DNA from: Streptomyces sp. NBC_00370
Lineage (GTDB): Bacteria; Actinomycetota; Actinomycetes; Streptomycetales; Streptomycetaceae
DNA length: 64,000 nucleotides
Assembly: GCF_036084755.1 (NCBI RefSeq)
Contig: NZ_CP107968.1
Span: forward strand, 6,828,001-6,892,000
Direction: 5' to 3'
In this document: positions 17,267 through 25,281 of the stretch, piece after piece
How positions within the stretch are numbered: position 1 is the stretch's first letter
How the letters are laid out: each line of letters opens with the position of its first letter
Translations under genes and position numbers: made by a program
The notes under the pieces: model-generated
Seen by the model: the letters and a program-made list of their open reading frames with translations, nothing else
What the model was told of the DNA's origin: nothing
Database searches by the model: none

Positions 17267-17982
17267 GCGTGAAACCCCCTGAGCAGCGCGGGCAGTGAGG
17301 TGCCGATCGGTTCGCGTACGACCTCGTCCGCGCGGTCGTCGTACGGCGTCGGCTCGGCGTTGACCACGACGAGCCGCGCGCCGTGGTCGGCGGCGACGCC
17401 CGCCAGTGACGCGGCGGGGTGCACCTGGAGCGTCGTACCGACCGCGACGAACACCTCGCACGCCTTGGCGATCGCCAACGCCTGCCCCAGCACCTCGGGA
17501 TCGAGCCGCTCGCCGAACATCACCGTCGCCGACTTCAGGATCCCGCCGCACACCAGGCACGCCGGATCGTCCTCACCCGCCGCGACCCGGTCCAGCGCGT
17601 CCGGCATCGCGGAGCGCGCATGGCACCGGGTGCACACGACCGACCGCGCCGTGCCGTGCAGTTCGAGCACCTTGCGCTCCGGCATACCGGCGAGCTGGTG
17701 CAGCCCGTCAACGTTCTGGGTGATCACCCGGACCGCCGTACCGGACCGTTCGAGCTCCGTCACCGCGCGATGCCCGGCGTTGGGCTCGGCGCGCAGCGCG
17801 GGACTGTCGCCGCGCATCCGCCACGAGCGCCGCCGGATCTCCGGATCACTCATGTACGCGTCGTACGTGACGAGCTTCTCGGCCTCGGGATCGCGGCGCC
17901 ACACCCCGTTCGGGCCGCGGTAGTCGGGGATGCCGGAATCCGTCGAGATCCCGGCGCCGCTGAGGATCGCGACGAGAGTCAT
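17263..17982 (-). CDS. cobB: Sir2-family NAD-dependent protein deacylase
   Basis: 239 aa. Motifs in order: GAGISTDSGIPDYRG (NAD binding), TQNVDGLH, catalytic His109 in LELHG, a zinc ribbon with Cys117/Cys120 and Cys142/Cys145, GTTLQVHPA and VVVNAEPTP. It removes acetyl or other acyl groups from lysines using NAD and releases O-acetyl-ADP-ribose. In actinobacteria such enzymes reactivate acetyl-CoA synthetase. The ATG at 17982 follows GGCGG. Its TAG stop is encoded in the right-hand CTAG duplication of the 172-bp element, mirroring the ogt stop on the other side. Confidence 0.93.
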   Translation of the reverse strand: MTLVAILSGAGISTDSGIPDYRGPNGVWRRDPEAEKLVTYDAYMSDPEIRRRSWRMRGDSPALRAEPNAGHRAVTELERSGTAVRVITQNVDGLHQLAGMPERKVLELHGTARSVVCTRCHARSAMPDALDRVAAGEDDPACLVCGGILKSATVMFGERLDPEVLGQALAIAKACEVFVAVGTTLQVHPAASLAGVAADHGARLVVVNAEPTPYDDRADEVVREPIGTSLPALLRGFHA

Positions 17983-18047
17983 ACCGCCGAGCGTAGCTTG
18001 ATCACCTCACCGGACGCCGCCCCATTTCCGGCGGCCGGCATCCGCCT

Positions 18048-19109
18048 TCACGCCGCCGCCAGGGCGAGGCTGACCGGCATCACGAGCGTGGTGAAACTGC
18101 CCTGGTCGGCCGAGCGCACCAGCACAGGACCGGTCACTTCGGCGATCTCCAGCAGCGCATCAGGGCCGACACCGGACTCCAGGGCCGGCGCCAGGACAGC
18201 CGGGTCGAAACCGATCCGCGGTCCCGCGTCGCAGACGGCGGGCAACTCCCGCCGCTGCGAACCGTCCGGCAGGGACACGACGATCTCGTCCGCCCCGAAC
18301 CGGATCGCGACCGCCGGGGCGTCGAAGCTGGCGACGACCGCGAGCAGAGCCGTCCGGTCCACGATCACCCGGCGGTCGGCGGGCGCCGGCAGGATATGCC
18401 GGTACGCCGGGAACTCCCCCTCACCCAGGGCCAGTTCACGCTCGCCCGCAGCTCCGCCGAGCTTGGCGCCGGTGGCGTCGGCCGTTACCACCACCTCGGC
18501 GGAGCGCGCTGCCCACGTCCCCGCCTCGATCAGGTCCGCCGCCTCGACCAGCAGCGCACGCGGGGGTCCTTCCACCGACGCCGGGCGCAGCGTACGCACC
18601 GACAGCCGGTAGCGGTCGGTGGCCACCAGGCTCACCTCACCGTCGTCGATCTCCACGAGCACACAGCCGAGCACCGGATGCTCCGCGTCGTGCCCGACAG
18701 CCGGTACGACCTGCCGCACGGCCGCGGCCAGTTCCGCGCCGTCGAGCCGTACGACCGTCGAAGCGCCCTCCGACAACGACCGCAGCACGGCCGCGATCGT
18801 CGCGTCGGCGGCCAGCGTCCGCTCCCGCACGGCGGTGCGGTGCCGCTCCAGCACGTCGCGGGCCGCCTGCGACCCGTCCCCGTCCAGTACGACCGTGACC
18901 TCGGCCAGCGGCAGGCCCGTCGCGCGCAGGTCACGCAACAGCTGGGCGCCCGGCACCTGGTCCGGGCGGTAGTAGCGATAACCGGTCGATCTGTCGACAT
19001 GCGCGGGCAGCAGCACCCGGCAGTCGTCGTAGAAGCGCAGCGCGCTCGGTGCGAGACCGACGCGCCGCGCGAAGGCGCTGATGCTGAGCAGTTCAGGGGT
19101 GCCGTCCAT
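18048..19109 (-). CDS. MerR-type regulator fused to a DNA polymerase III beta-clamp-like domain
   Basis: 353 aa. Residues 1-70 are a MerR winged helix (LLSISAFARRVGLAPSALRF, TGYRYYRPDQVPGAQLL), residues 70-115 a coiled-coil-like linker. From about 120 to the end the chain resembles sliding-clamp domains: VLGCVLVEIDDGEVSLVATD then RYRLSVRTL matches the DnaN core motif, and the end FTTLVMPVSL matches the clamp C-terminus. One or two clamp modules fit in the available length. I chose ATG 19109; a GTG at 19133, 9 bp after the Nudix stop, is also possible and lacks a better ribosome site. The clamp part may bind small ligands, DNA or a replication partner. Confidence 0.8.
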   Translation of the reverse strand: MDGTPELLSISAFARRVGLAPSALRFYDDCRVLLPAHVDRSTGYRYYRPDQVPGAQLLRDLRATGLPLAEVTVVLDGDGSQAARDVLERHRTAVRERTLAADATIAAVLRSLSEGASTVVRLDGAELAAAVRQVVPAVGHDAEHPVLGCVLVEIDDGEVSLVATDRYRLSVRTLRPASVEGPPRALLVEAADLIEAGTWAARSAEVVVTADATGAKLGGAAGERELALGEGEFPAYRHILPAPADRRVIVDRTALLAVVASFDAPAVAIRFGADEIVVSLPDGSQRRELPAVCDAGPRIGFDPAVLAPALESGVGPDALLEIAEVTGPVLVRSADQGSFTTLVMPVSLALAAA

Positions 19110-19142
19110 GCCGCGATTCTCGGCGTTCGACACACTTGAAGG

Positions 19143-19634
19143 TCAACTCACCGGACGGCCGTTCTCCAGCTCCACCGTGCCGGCACCGGAATCCAGCGCG
19201 TCGAGCCCCGCCTGCACCCGCAGCAGGAGCGTGCCCAGCAGATACGTGGGCAGCTCGGCGCGGTCCACGAGGCGCCAGGACACCAGCTCCTCCTCCTGCA
19301 GCTTCACCGCCGCCAGCTGCTCGGCGTCCAGCACTCCGCCGTCGTACAGATACGTGACGATCGGCGGCCGGCCCTCACCCACCACCCAGTCGACGGCGAG
19401 CATCCGGCCCGGCTCCAGATCGAGGCCGATCTCCTCCAGCGTCTCGCGCCTGGCACCCTGGCGCGGCGTCTCGCCCTCGTCCGACTCGATGGTGCCGCCC
19501 GGCAGCACCCAGCCCTCCCGGTAGTTGGGCTCTGCGATCAGTACGCGTCCCTCGCTGTCCCTGAAGAGAGTGGCGGCGCCGGCGAGGACCCGGGGGAGGC
19601 CGGCGATGTACGTGGCGTAGTCCGAAAGTGTCAC
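19143..19634 (-). CDS. Nudix hydrolase
   Basis: 163 aa. The Nudix helix-loop is present as LPGGTIESDEGETPRQGARR followed by ETLEEIGLD. The loop before the helix is two residues longer than the textbook Gx5Ex7REUxEExGU spacing, a variation seen in this family. Nudix enzymes hydrolyse nucleoside diphosphates linked to another moiety, using Mg. The GTG at 19634 gives the family-like start SDYATYIAGLPRVLAGAATLF; longer readings upstream are arginine-rich and unlikely. It precedes the MerR-clamp gene by 9-33 bp on the same strand, so they are probably one transcript. Confidence 0.88.
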   Translation of the reverse strand: MTLSDYATYIAGLPRVLAGAATLFRDSEGRVLIAEPNYREGWVLPGGTIESDEGETPRQGARRETLEEIGLDLEPGRMLAVDWVVGEGRPPIVTYLYDGGVLDAEQLAAVKLQEEELVSWRLVDRAELPTYLLGTLLLRVQAGLDALDSGAGTVELENGRPVS

Positions 19635-19800
19635 ACCGGAATCGTAACCGCGCCCGGTGCCACCCCTGTCTGACCTGTGGATCGGCCGGGACACCCGGGC
19701 CGTGCGGCGACGCGGTCCCGGGGCGCCGTACCCCTCGCACAACCCGTACGGATAAGCTCAAATCGGCGCGACTGCTTGTTCGACAGCAAAGGGATTGCAA

Positions 19801-20958
19801 GTGACGGACGGAGCAGTACTTCGTGAGGCCGCCTGCGTGCTCATCGCGGCGGACAAATTCAAGGGTTCACTCACAGCGGTCCAGGTCGCCGAGAGGGTGA
19901 CCGCGGGGCTGCTGAGCGTCGCCCCCGAAGCGACGGTGGAGACGCTCCCCGTCGCCGACGGCGGGGACGGCACGGTGGCGGCCGCGGTGGCCGCCGGATT
20001 CGAACGGCGCGAGGTACGGGTCACCGGACCGCTCGGTGACGAGGTGACCGCGGCGTTCGCGCTGCGCGACGGCACGGCGGTCGTGGAGATGGCCGAGTCC
20101 TCCGGCCTGCAGCTCCTGCCCGACGGCGTGTTCGCCGCCCTCACCGCCACGACGTACGGTGCGGGCCAACTGCTCGCCGCCGCGCTCGACGCGGGCGCTT
20201 CGCACATCGTCTTCGGCGTCGGTGGCAGCGCGACGACCGACGGCGGCGCGGGCATGCTGACGGCCCTCGGCGCGCGCCTCCTCGACGCGGACGGCGCCCC
20301 CGTCGGCCCGGGCGGTGGCGGCCTGCGCGACCTCGCGACCGCCGACCTGTCCGGGCTCGACCCCCGGCTCGCCGACACAAACATCGTCCTCGCGAGCGAC
20401 GTCGACAACCCGCTTACGGGGCCGAAGGGCGCGGCCGCGATCTACGGTCCGCAGAAGGGTGCGAGCGCGGCGGACGTCACCACGCTCGACGCGGCCCTCA
20501 CCCACTACACCAAGGTCCTGGAGACCGCCATCGGCTCCCGTGCCACGGGCCTCGCCCACGCGCCCGGCGCCGGCGCGGCGGGCGGTATCGGCTACGGGGC
20601 CCTGGTCGGCCTGCACGCGAGCTTCCGGCCCGGTATCGAGGTCATGCTCGACGTGCTCGGCTTCGACTCGGCGCTGTCCCGCGCCACCCTGGTCATCACC
20701 GGCGAGGGCTCCCTGGACGAGCAGACGCTCCACGGCAAGGCGCCTGCGGGCGTGGCGGCGGCGGCGCGTGCGCGGAACGTCGAGGTGATCGCGGTCTGCG
20801 GGCGGCTGGCGCTGCGGCCGGAGGAACTGGGCAAGGCGGGTATCCGCCGCGCGTACGCACTGAGCGACCTGGAGCCGGACGCGGCGCGGTCGATGTCGCA
20901 GGCGGGCCCGCTGCTGGAACGTCTGGCGTCGAACATCGCGCGCGACTTCCTGATCTGA
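19801..20958 (+). CDS. glxK: Glycerate kinase
   Basis: 385 aa, the normal length for the GlxK/GckA type I family. Recognisable blocks are IAADKFKGSLTA, VADGGDGTVAAAV, VVEMAESSGLQLL, GVGGSATTDGGAGML, LASDVDNPLTGPKGAAAIYG PQKGAS and VITGEGSLDEQTLHGKAP. It phosphorylates glycerate with ATP to 2- or 3-phosphoglycerate, linking glyoxylate/allantoin breakdown to glycolysis. The GTG at 19801 has AAAGGGA about 6 nt upstream. It is a single gene, followed by a 760-bp repeat-rich stretch. Confidence 0.93.
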   Translation: MTDGAVLREAACVLIAADKFKGSLTAVQVAERVTAGLLSVAPEATVETLPVADGGDGTVAAAVAAGFERREVRVTGPLGDEVTAAFALRDGTAVVEMAESSGLQLLPDGVFAALTATTYGAGQLLAAALDAGASHIVFGVGGSATTDGGAGMLTALGARLLDADGAPVGPGGGGLRDLATADLSGLDPRLADTNIVLASDVDNPLTGPKGAAAIYGPQKGASAADVTTLDAALTHYTKVLETAIGSRATGLAHAPGAGAAGGIGYGALVGLHASFRPGIEVMLDVLGFDSALSRATLVITGEGSLDEQTLHGKAPAGVAAAARARNVEVIAVCGRLALRPEELGKAGIRRAYALSDLEPDAARSMSQAGPLLERLASNIARDFLI

Positions 20959-20960
20959 CG

Positions 20961-21193
20961 GGTGTCGCCGTCCGGCGCGGTTTGTGGTTGCGGGTCTTGG
21001 TTGCGGTTGTTGCCGGGGGCCCTCCGGGGTCGTGTCCTGCGCTGCGGTGTCGCCGTCCGGCGCGGTTCGGGGGTTGCGGGTTTGCGACGCGGTGGTCGCC
21101 GGGCGCGGTGTCGCCGTCCGGCGCGGTTCGGGGTTGCGGGTTCTTGGTTGCGGTTGTTGCCGGGTGTCGTTCCGGGGTCGTGTCCTGCGCTGC
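20961..21193. repeat. Intergenic 85-bp direct repeats in gene-free DNA
   Basis: The block at 20961-21045 recurs almost unchanged at 21107-21193. Both begin GGTGTCGCCGTCCGGCGCGG and end TCGTGTCCTGCGCTGC. The first 20 bp occur a third time at 21046-21065. A related inverted motif, CCGCCGGACGGCGA, is present twice further on (21528-21541, 21572-21585). No convincing gene lies anywhere from 20959 to 21721: open frames there are low-complexity products of the repeats. This resembles the degenerate GC-rich extragenic repeats common in Streptomyces. Confidence 0.85.
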
Positions 21194-21407
21194 ATGATTT
21201 ACGGCGCGTACTCCCGAGACGCGGAGCCACCGCCGAGATGCGCCACAAATCACGCTCTACGCTCCGGACACCACCCCTGCACGACCCCTTTCAGCCCCCG
21301 GCCGATCGGGACGGCTGCCCGGCCCCGCTGCCCGCAGGGCACCGCTTGCCCGCGCTGACGTGGGCGGTTGGGTGGGACCCGCCGGACGGGAGGGGGCCGG
21401 GGCCGGA

Positions 21408-21472
21408 GGAGGGGGGTGTCCGGACGTAAAGCGAAGGAGCTCATGCGACAAGCAGTCCGGACACCCCCCTCC
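21408..21472. repeat. Perfect 18-bp inverted repeat with 29-nt loop
   Basis: The left arm GGAGGGGGGTGTCCGGAC (21408-21425) is the exact reverse complement of 21455-21472. The loop contains GAAGGAGCTCATGCG. It lies 250 bp upstream of the liv transporter operon, in gene-free DNA. The stem would be extremely stable. It may be a bidirectional terminator, an RNA structure or the ends of a lost element. It stops short of a T-run. Confidence 0.8.
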
Positions 21473-21721
21473 GCAGGACCCGGACACCGGCACGGACGAC
21501 GACAACCGCAACCCAGACCCGCACACCCCGCCGGACGGCGAACCCGCGGCGCAGCCAAGAACCCGCAACCCCCGCCGGACGGCGATTGGGCTCGTGCACA
21601 ATCACCCGCTCGCGCCAGTGGGACACCGCAACCGTTCCCCGCCACGACATGGCCCCCGCTACGGCACCGATGCTGAGGTGTGGCTCCCATCTCCGGATAT
21701 CACCGGACGGAAGGAGCCTGC

Positions 21722-22513
21722 ATGGCCGCGCTCGAAGTGCGTGCCCTGACCGTCGGCTACGGTCCCGTGCGTGCACTGCGCGACGTCTCCGTCGATGTGC
21801 CCGCCGGGCGCGTCGTCGCGGTGCTCGGCGGGAACGGCGCCGGTAAGTCCACCTTGCTGCGGGCCATTTCGCGCACCCTCGGTTTCCATCGCGGCGCGGC
21901 CACCGGCACCGTCCGGTTCGGCGGGCTGTCGCTCGACGGCCTGAGCCCCGCGCGGGTGGTGGCCGCCGGGGTGGTGCAAGTGCCCGAGGGGCGGCAGGTG
22001 TTCGCCCGAATGACGGTCGCCGACAATCTGCGCGCGGGGTCGCTGGGGGCGTCCGGCGGGCGTAAAGAGGCCGCCAGGGCGCTGGGCGAGGTGCACGAGT
22101 TGTTCCCCGTTCTCGCCGAACGCGCGCGGCAGCGGGCCGGGTTGCTGTCCGGTGGTGAGCAGCAGATGCTCGCGCTCGGGCGGGCCCTGATGGCGCGGCC
22201 GAAGCTGCTGCTGCTGGACGAGCCGTCGCTGGGGCTCGCGCCGCTGATGGCCGCCCGGATCGCGGACACCGTCCGGGAGATCAACGAGCGCGGTACGTCG
22301 GTGCTGCTCGTCGAGCAGAACGCGGCCATCGCGCTGCGGCTCGCCAGCAGTGCGTACGTCCTGGAGGTGGGCCAGGTCGCGCTCGAAGGCTCCGCGGACG
22401 CGCTCGCCGCGTCCGACGAGGTGCGCAGGCGCTATCTCGGTGTCGTGGACGAGACCGCAGCCGAGGACGCGGACAGCGCTCAGCGGCCGGTGCTGGCGCG
22501 GTGGTCGGCGTGA
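21722..22513 (+). CDS. livF: Branched-chain amino acid ABC transporter, ATP-binding protein LivF
   Basis: 263 aa. Walker A is GGNGAGKST, the Q-loop region is QVPEGRQVFARMTVADNL (a LivF hallmark), the signature is LSGGEQQMLALGRAL, Walker B LLLLDEPSLGLAP, and the switch histidine position is in LLVEQNAAIAL, where LivF proteins have Gln. AAGGAG precedes the ATG. It is the first gene of an operon in the unusual order livF-livG-livH-livM-livK, each overlapping the next by 4-8 bp. With LivG it powers uptake of leucine-type amino acids or other HAAT-family substrates at the membrane. Confidence 0.93.
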   Translation: MAALEVRALTVGYGPVRALRDVSVDVPAGRVVAVLGGNGAGKSTLLRAISRTLGFHRGAATGTVRFGGLSLDGLSPARVVAAGVVQVPEGRQVFARMTVADNLRAGSLGASGGRKEAARALGEVHELFPVLAERARQRAGLLSGGEQQMLALGRALMARPKLLLLDEPSLGLAPLMAARIADTVREINERGTSVLLVEQNAAIALRLASSAYVLEVGQVALEGSADALAASDEVRRRYLGVVDETAAEDADSAQRPVLARWSA

Positions 22514-23343
22514 GCGACGTACTCCCGCGCCCGCAGGACGACCACCCCGCGCGCCCGCCGGCCGAGGCACCCGCGCTGACCCTCACCGACGTCACCGTTC
22601 GCTTCGCCGGTCTCGTCGCCCTCGACGCTGTCTCGTTCACCGTCGAGCCCGGCAGTGTGCACGCCGTGATCGGTCCGAACGGTGCGGGCAAGTCGACCTG
22701 TTTCAACGTGCTGTCGGGGGTCTACCGCGCCACCTCGGGCAGTGTCCGGCTCGGGGACGACGAGCTGACCGGGCTCGCGCCGCACCGGATCGCCGCGCTC
22801 GGCGTGGCGCGGACCTTTCAGAATCTCGCGCTGCCACCGCACGCGACGGTCGCGGAGACCATGCTGCTCGGCCGGCACCGGCTGACCCGGGCCGGGTTCG
22901 TCGCGACGGGGCTCGGGCTGCCTTCGGCCGCCCGCGAGGCGCGCCGGCATCGCGAACGGGTCGCGGAGATCGCCGAGTTCGTCGGTCTCGCCGGGGATCT
23001 CGGCCGGCCGGCGGGCGCGCTGCCGTACGGGAAGCAGAAGCTCGTCGAGCTGGGGCGGGCGCTGTGCATGGAGCCCCAAGTCCTGTTGCTGGACGAGCCG
23101 GTGGCCGGGATGACCGCCGACGAGCGGCGGCGTACGGCGGCTGTCGTGTCGGGGGTGCGAGAGAGCCTCGGGATCTCGATCGTCCTGGTCGAACACGACA
23201 TGGGGGTGGTGATGCGGCTCGCCGACGCGGTGACCGTACTGGACTTCGGCCGCAGGATCGCGAGCGGTCCGCCGGAGCGCGTACAGAACGATCCGGCCGT
23301 GGTGCGGGCCTACTTGGGCGCTGATGAGGGGAGCGGTTCATGA
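22510..23343 (+). CDS. livG: Branched-chain amino acid ABC transporter, ATP-binding protein LivG
   Basis: 277 aa. Walker A GPNGAGKST, LivG-typical ARTFQNLALPPHATVAETML, signature region LPYGKQKLVELGRALCMEP, Walker B LLLDEPVAGMTADE and switch histidine in VLVEHDMGVVM. The signature replaces the usual SGG with PYG, as in many LivG proteins. The GTG at 22510 overlaps the livF stop (GTGA), so translation is coupled; a GTG nine bases earlier is less likely. It is the second ATPase of the transporter. Confidence 0.93.
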   Translation: MSDVLPRPQDDHPARPPAEAPALTLTDVTVRFAGLVALDAVSFTVEPGSVHAVIGPNGAGKSTCFNVLSGVYRATSGSVRLGDDELTGLAPHRIAALGVARTFQNLALPPHATVAETMLLGRHRLTRAGFVATGLGLPSAAREARRHRERVAEIAEFVGLAGDLGRPAGALPYGKQKLVELGRALCMEPQVLLLDEPVAGMTADERRRTAAVVSGVRESLGISIVLVEHDMGVVMRLADAVTVLDFGRRIASGPPERVQNDPAVVRAYLGADEGSGS

Positions 23344-24230
23344 CGACGCTGATCGAGCTTCTTCTCGGCGGCATTTCGATCGGCTCGGTGTACGCGCTGA
23401 TCGCGCTGGGCTTCGTGGTGATCTTCAAGGCGACCGAGGTGGTCAACTTCGCCCACGCCTCACTGCTGTTGGCCGGCGGGTACGTCACCGCGTCGCTGCA
23501 CGACGACATCGGGTTCTGGCCGGCGCTCGCCGTGGGCATCGCCGGGGCCGCCGTGGTCGGTGCGGCTGTGGAGTATCTGGTGATGCGGCGCTACCGGGGC
23601 TCCGACCAGAGCGTGCTGGCGATCGTCACCATCGGCGTCGACATCCTGCTCACCACCGAGCTGACCCGCAGGCTGGGTACGGACGTGCTGGCGCTCGGTG
23701 ATCCGTGGGGCGACGGTGTCCTCACCCTCGGGGACATCACGATCGCCCAGACCCGGGTCGCGGCGTTCGTCGCGGCTGCCGTGCTCATCACGGGCTTCCT
23801 GCTGGCGTTCCGGTACACCAACTGGGGCGTGTCGATGCGGGCGGCGGCCGAGAACCCGGGGACGGCCGCGCTGATGGGCGTACGGCTGGGCCGGGTCTCG
23901 ATGTCCGCCTGGGCGGTCGCGGGGGCGCTCGCCGCCGTCGCCGCGCTGTTCCTCACCGTCTTCCCGACGCCGGGACTTGAGCGCGCCACCTCGCTGGCCG
24001 CGCTCAAGGCGTTCCCCGCCGCGATCCTCGGCGGGCTCGACTCCACGACGGGGGCGCTGGCCGGCGGGCTGATCGTCGGGGTCACCGAATCCCTCGCGAC
24101 CGGGTACCAGAGCGATCTGACGTTCCTGGGCCGGGGCATCGGCGATCTCGCGCCGTATCTGGTGATGCTCGTCGTACTGCTCGTACGGCCCGCCGGGCTC
24201 TTCGGTACGAAGGAGCTGGCCCGTGTCTGA
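23340..24230 (+). CDS. livH: Branched-chain amino acid ABC transporter permease LivH
   Basis: 296 aa, with about eight hydrophobic segments. The conserved LivH opening is present (LLGGISIGSVYALIALGFVV then IFKATEVVNFAH), and the coupling-helix region is RAAAENPGTAALMGVRLGRV, where the ATPase docks. The C-terminus GRGIGDLAPYLVMLVVLLVRPAGLFG is family-like. It forms half of the membrane pore with LivM. The ATG overlaps the livG stop by ATGA. Confidence 0.93.
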   Translation: MTTLIELLLGGISIGSVYALIALGFVVIFKATEVVNFAHASLLLAGGYVTASLHDDIGFWPALAVGIAGAAVVGAAVEYLVMRRYRGSDQSVLAIVTIGVDILLTTELTRRLGTDVLALGDPWGDGVLTLGDITIAQTRVAAFVAAAVLITGFLLAFRYTNWGVSMRAAAENPGTAALMGVRLGRVSMSAWAVAGALAAVAALFLTVFPTPGLERATSLAALKAFPAAILGGLDSTTGALAGGLIVGVTESLATGYQSDLTFLGRGIGDLAPYLVMLVVLLVRPAGLFGTKELARV

Positions 24231-25281
24231 GCTGCTGCGCGGGCCACGGACGTACGGCTGGGCCGCCGGGGCCCTGGTGCTGCTGGCCCTGCCGTTCTAC
24301 CTGGACCGGTTCTGGCTCCAGGCGGGGCTGTTCGCCATGGCGGCGGCGGTCGGCGCCATCGGGCTGAATCTGCTGACCGGTGCGACCGGGCAGCTCTCCA
24401 TGGGGCACGCGTTCTTCCTCGCCGTGGGCGCGTACGGCTACTGCGTCTTCGCCGGTGACGGCGGGAGCGCGGGCGGCCACCGGCTCGCCGGGCTCGGGCT
24501 GCCGACCTGGCTCGCCGCCGTGCTGGCCGTACTGCTCGCCGGGGTGGCGGGCGGGATCTTCAGCCCCATCGCCGGGCGGCTGCGCGGCGCGTATCTGGGG
24601 ATCGCGACGCTGGCGCTGATCTTCATCGGGCAGCACGTGCTGTTCGACGCGACCGGGCTCACCGGCGGCTTCAACGGCCGTGACGTACCGCCGCTGTCGC
24701 TGTTCGGCATCCGCTTCGACGACAGTGTCACCGTCGTGGCGGCCGTGCCGTTCCAGTCGTCGGAGAAGCTCTGGTACGTGGCGCTGGCCGCGCTGCTGGG
24801 CTGTGGTCTGTTCGCCCGCGGGGTGCTGCGGGGCCGGCCCGGACGGGCCATGAACGCGATACGCGACCACCGCACGGCGGCCGGCGTGATGGGCGTGCCG
24901 GTGGCCCGCTACCGGGCCGCCGTGTTCGTCCTCTCCTCGATGTACGCGGGTCTGGCCGGTGTGCTGCTGGCCCTGATCTTCCAGCGGACCGTACCGGACT
25001 ACTTCGGTATGACGCTGGCCCTGGAGTACCTGGCGATGATCGTCATCGGCGGCCTCGGCTCGGTCGCCGGAGCGGTCGTCGGCGCCGCTTTCGTCTCGCT
25101 GCTGCCCCAGGTGCTCACCCACTACAGCGACGGCCTTCCGCTGGTCTCCGAGCCAGGCGCGGGCGGCGTAGCCCCCGGTGAGGCCGCCCGCTATCTGTAC
25201 GGCGCCGCGATCGTCGCGGTGGTCCTGTTCCTGCCCGGCGGCCTCACCCGCCCGACCCTGTCCTCACGGGAGAAGAAATGA
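24223..25281 (+). CDS. livM: Branched-chain amino acid ABC transporter permease LivM
   Basis: 352 aa, about nine to ten hydrophobic segments. Family blocks: NLLTGATGQLSMGHAFFLAV, LRGAYLGIATLALIFI, RAMNAIRDHRTAAGVMGVPVARY (coupling helix) and VIGGLGSVAGAVVGAAFV. The GTG at 24223 overlaps the end of livH by 8 bp. It pairs with LivH. The C-terminal soluble loop before the last helix (YSDGLPLVSEPGAGGVAPGE) is a local variable region. Confidence 0.92.
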   Translation: MSELLRGPRTYGWAAGALVLLALPFYLDRFWLQAGLFAMAAAVGAIGLNLLTGATGQLSMGHAFFLAVGAYGYCVFAGDGGSAGGHRLAGLGLPTWLAAVLAVLLAGVAGGIFSPIAGRLRGAYLGIATLALIFIGQHVLFDATGLTGGFNGRDVPPLSLFGIRFDDSVTVVAAVPFQSSEKLWYVALAALLGCGLFARGVLRGRPGRAMNAIRDHRTAAGVMGVPVARYRAAVFVLSSMYAGLAGVLLALIFQRTVPDYFGMTLALEYLAMIVIGGLGSVAGAVVGAAFVSLLPQVLTHYSDGLPLVSEPGAGGVAPGEAARYLYGAAIVAVVLFLPGGLTRPTLSSREKK

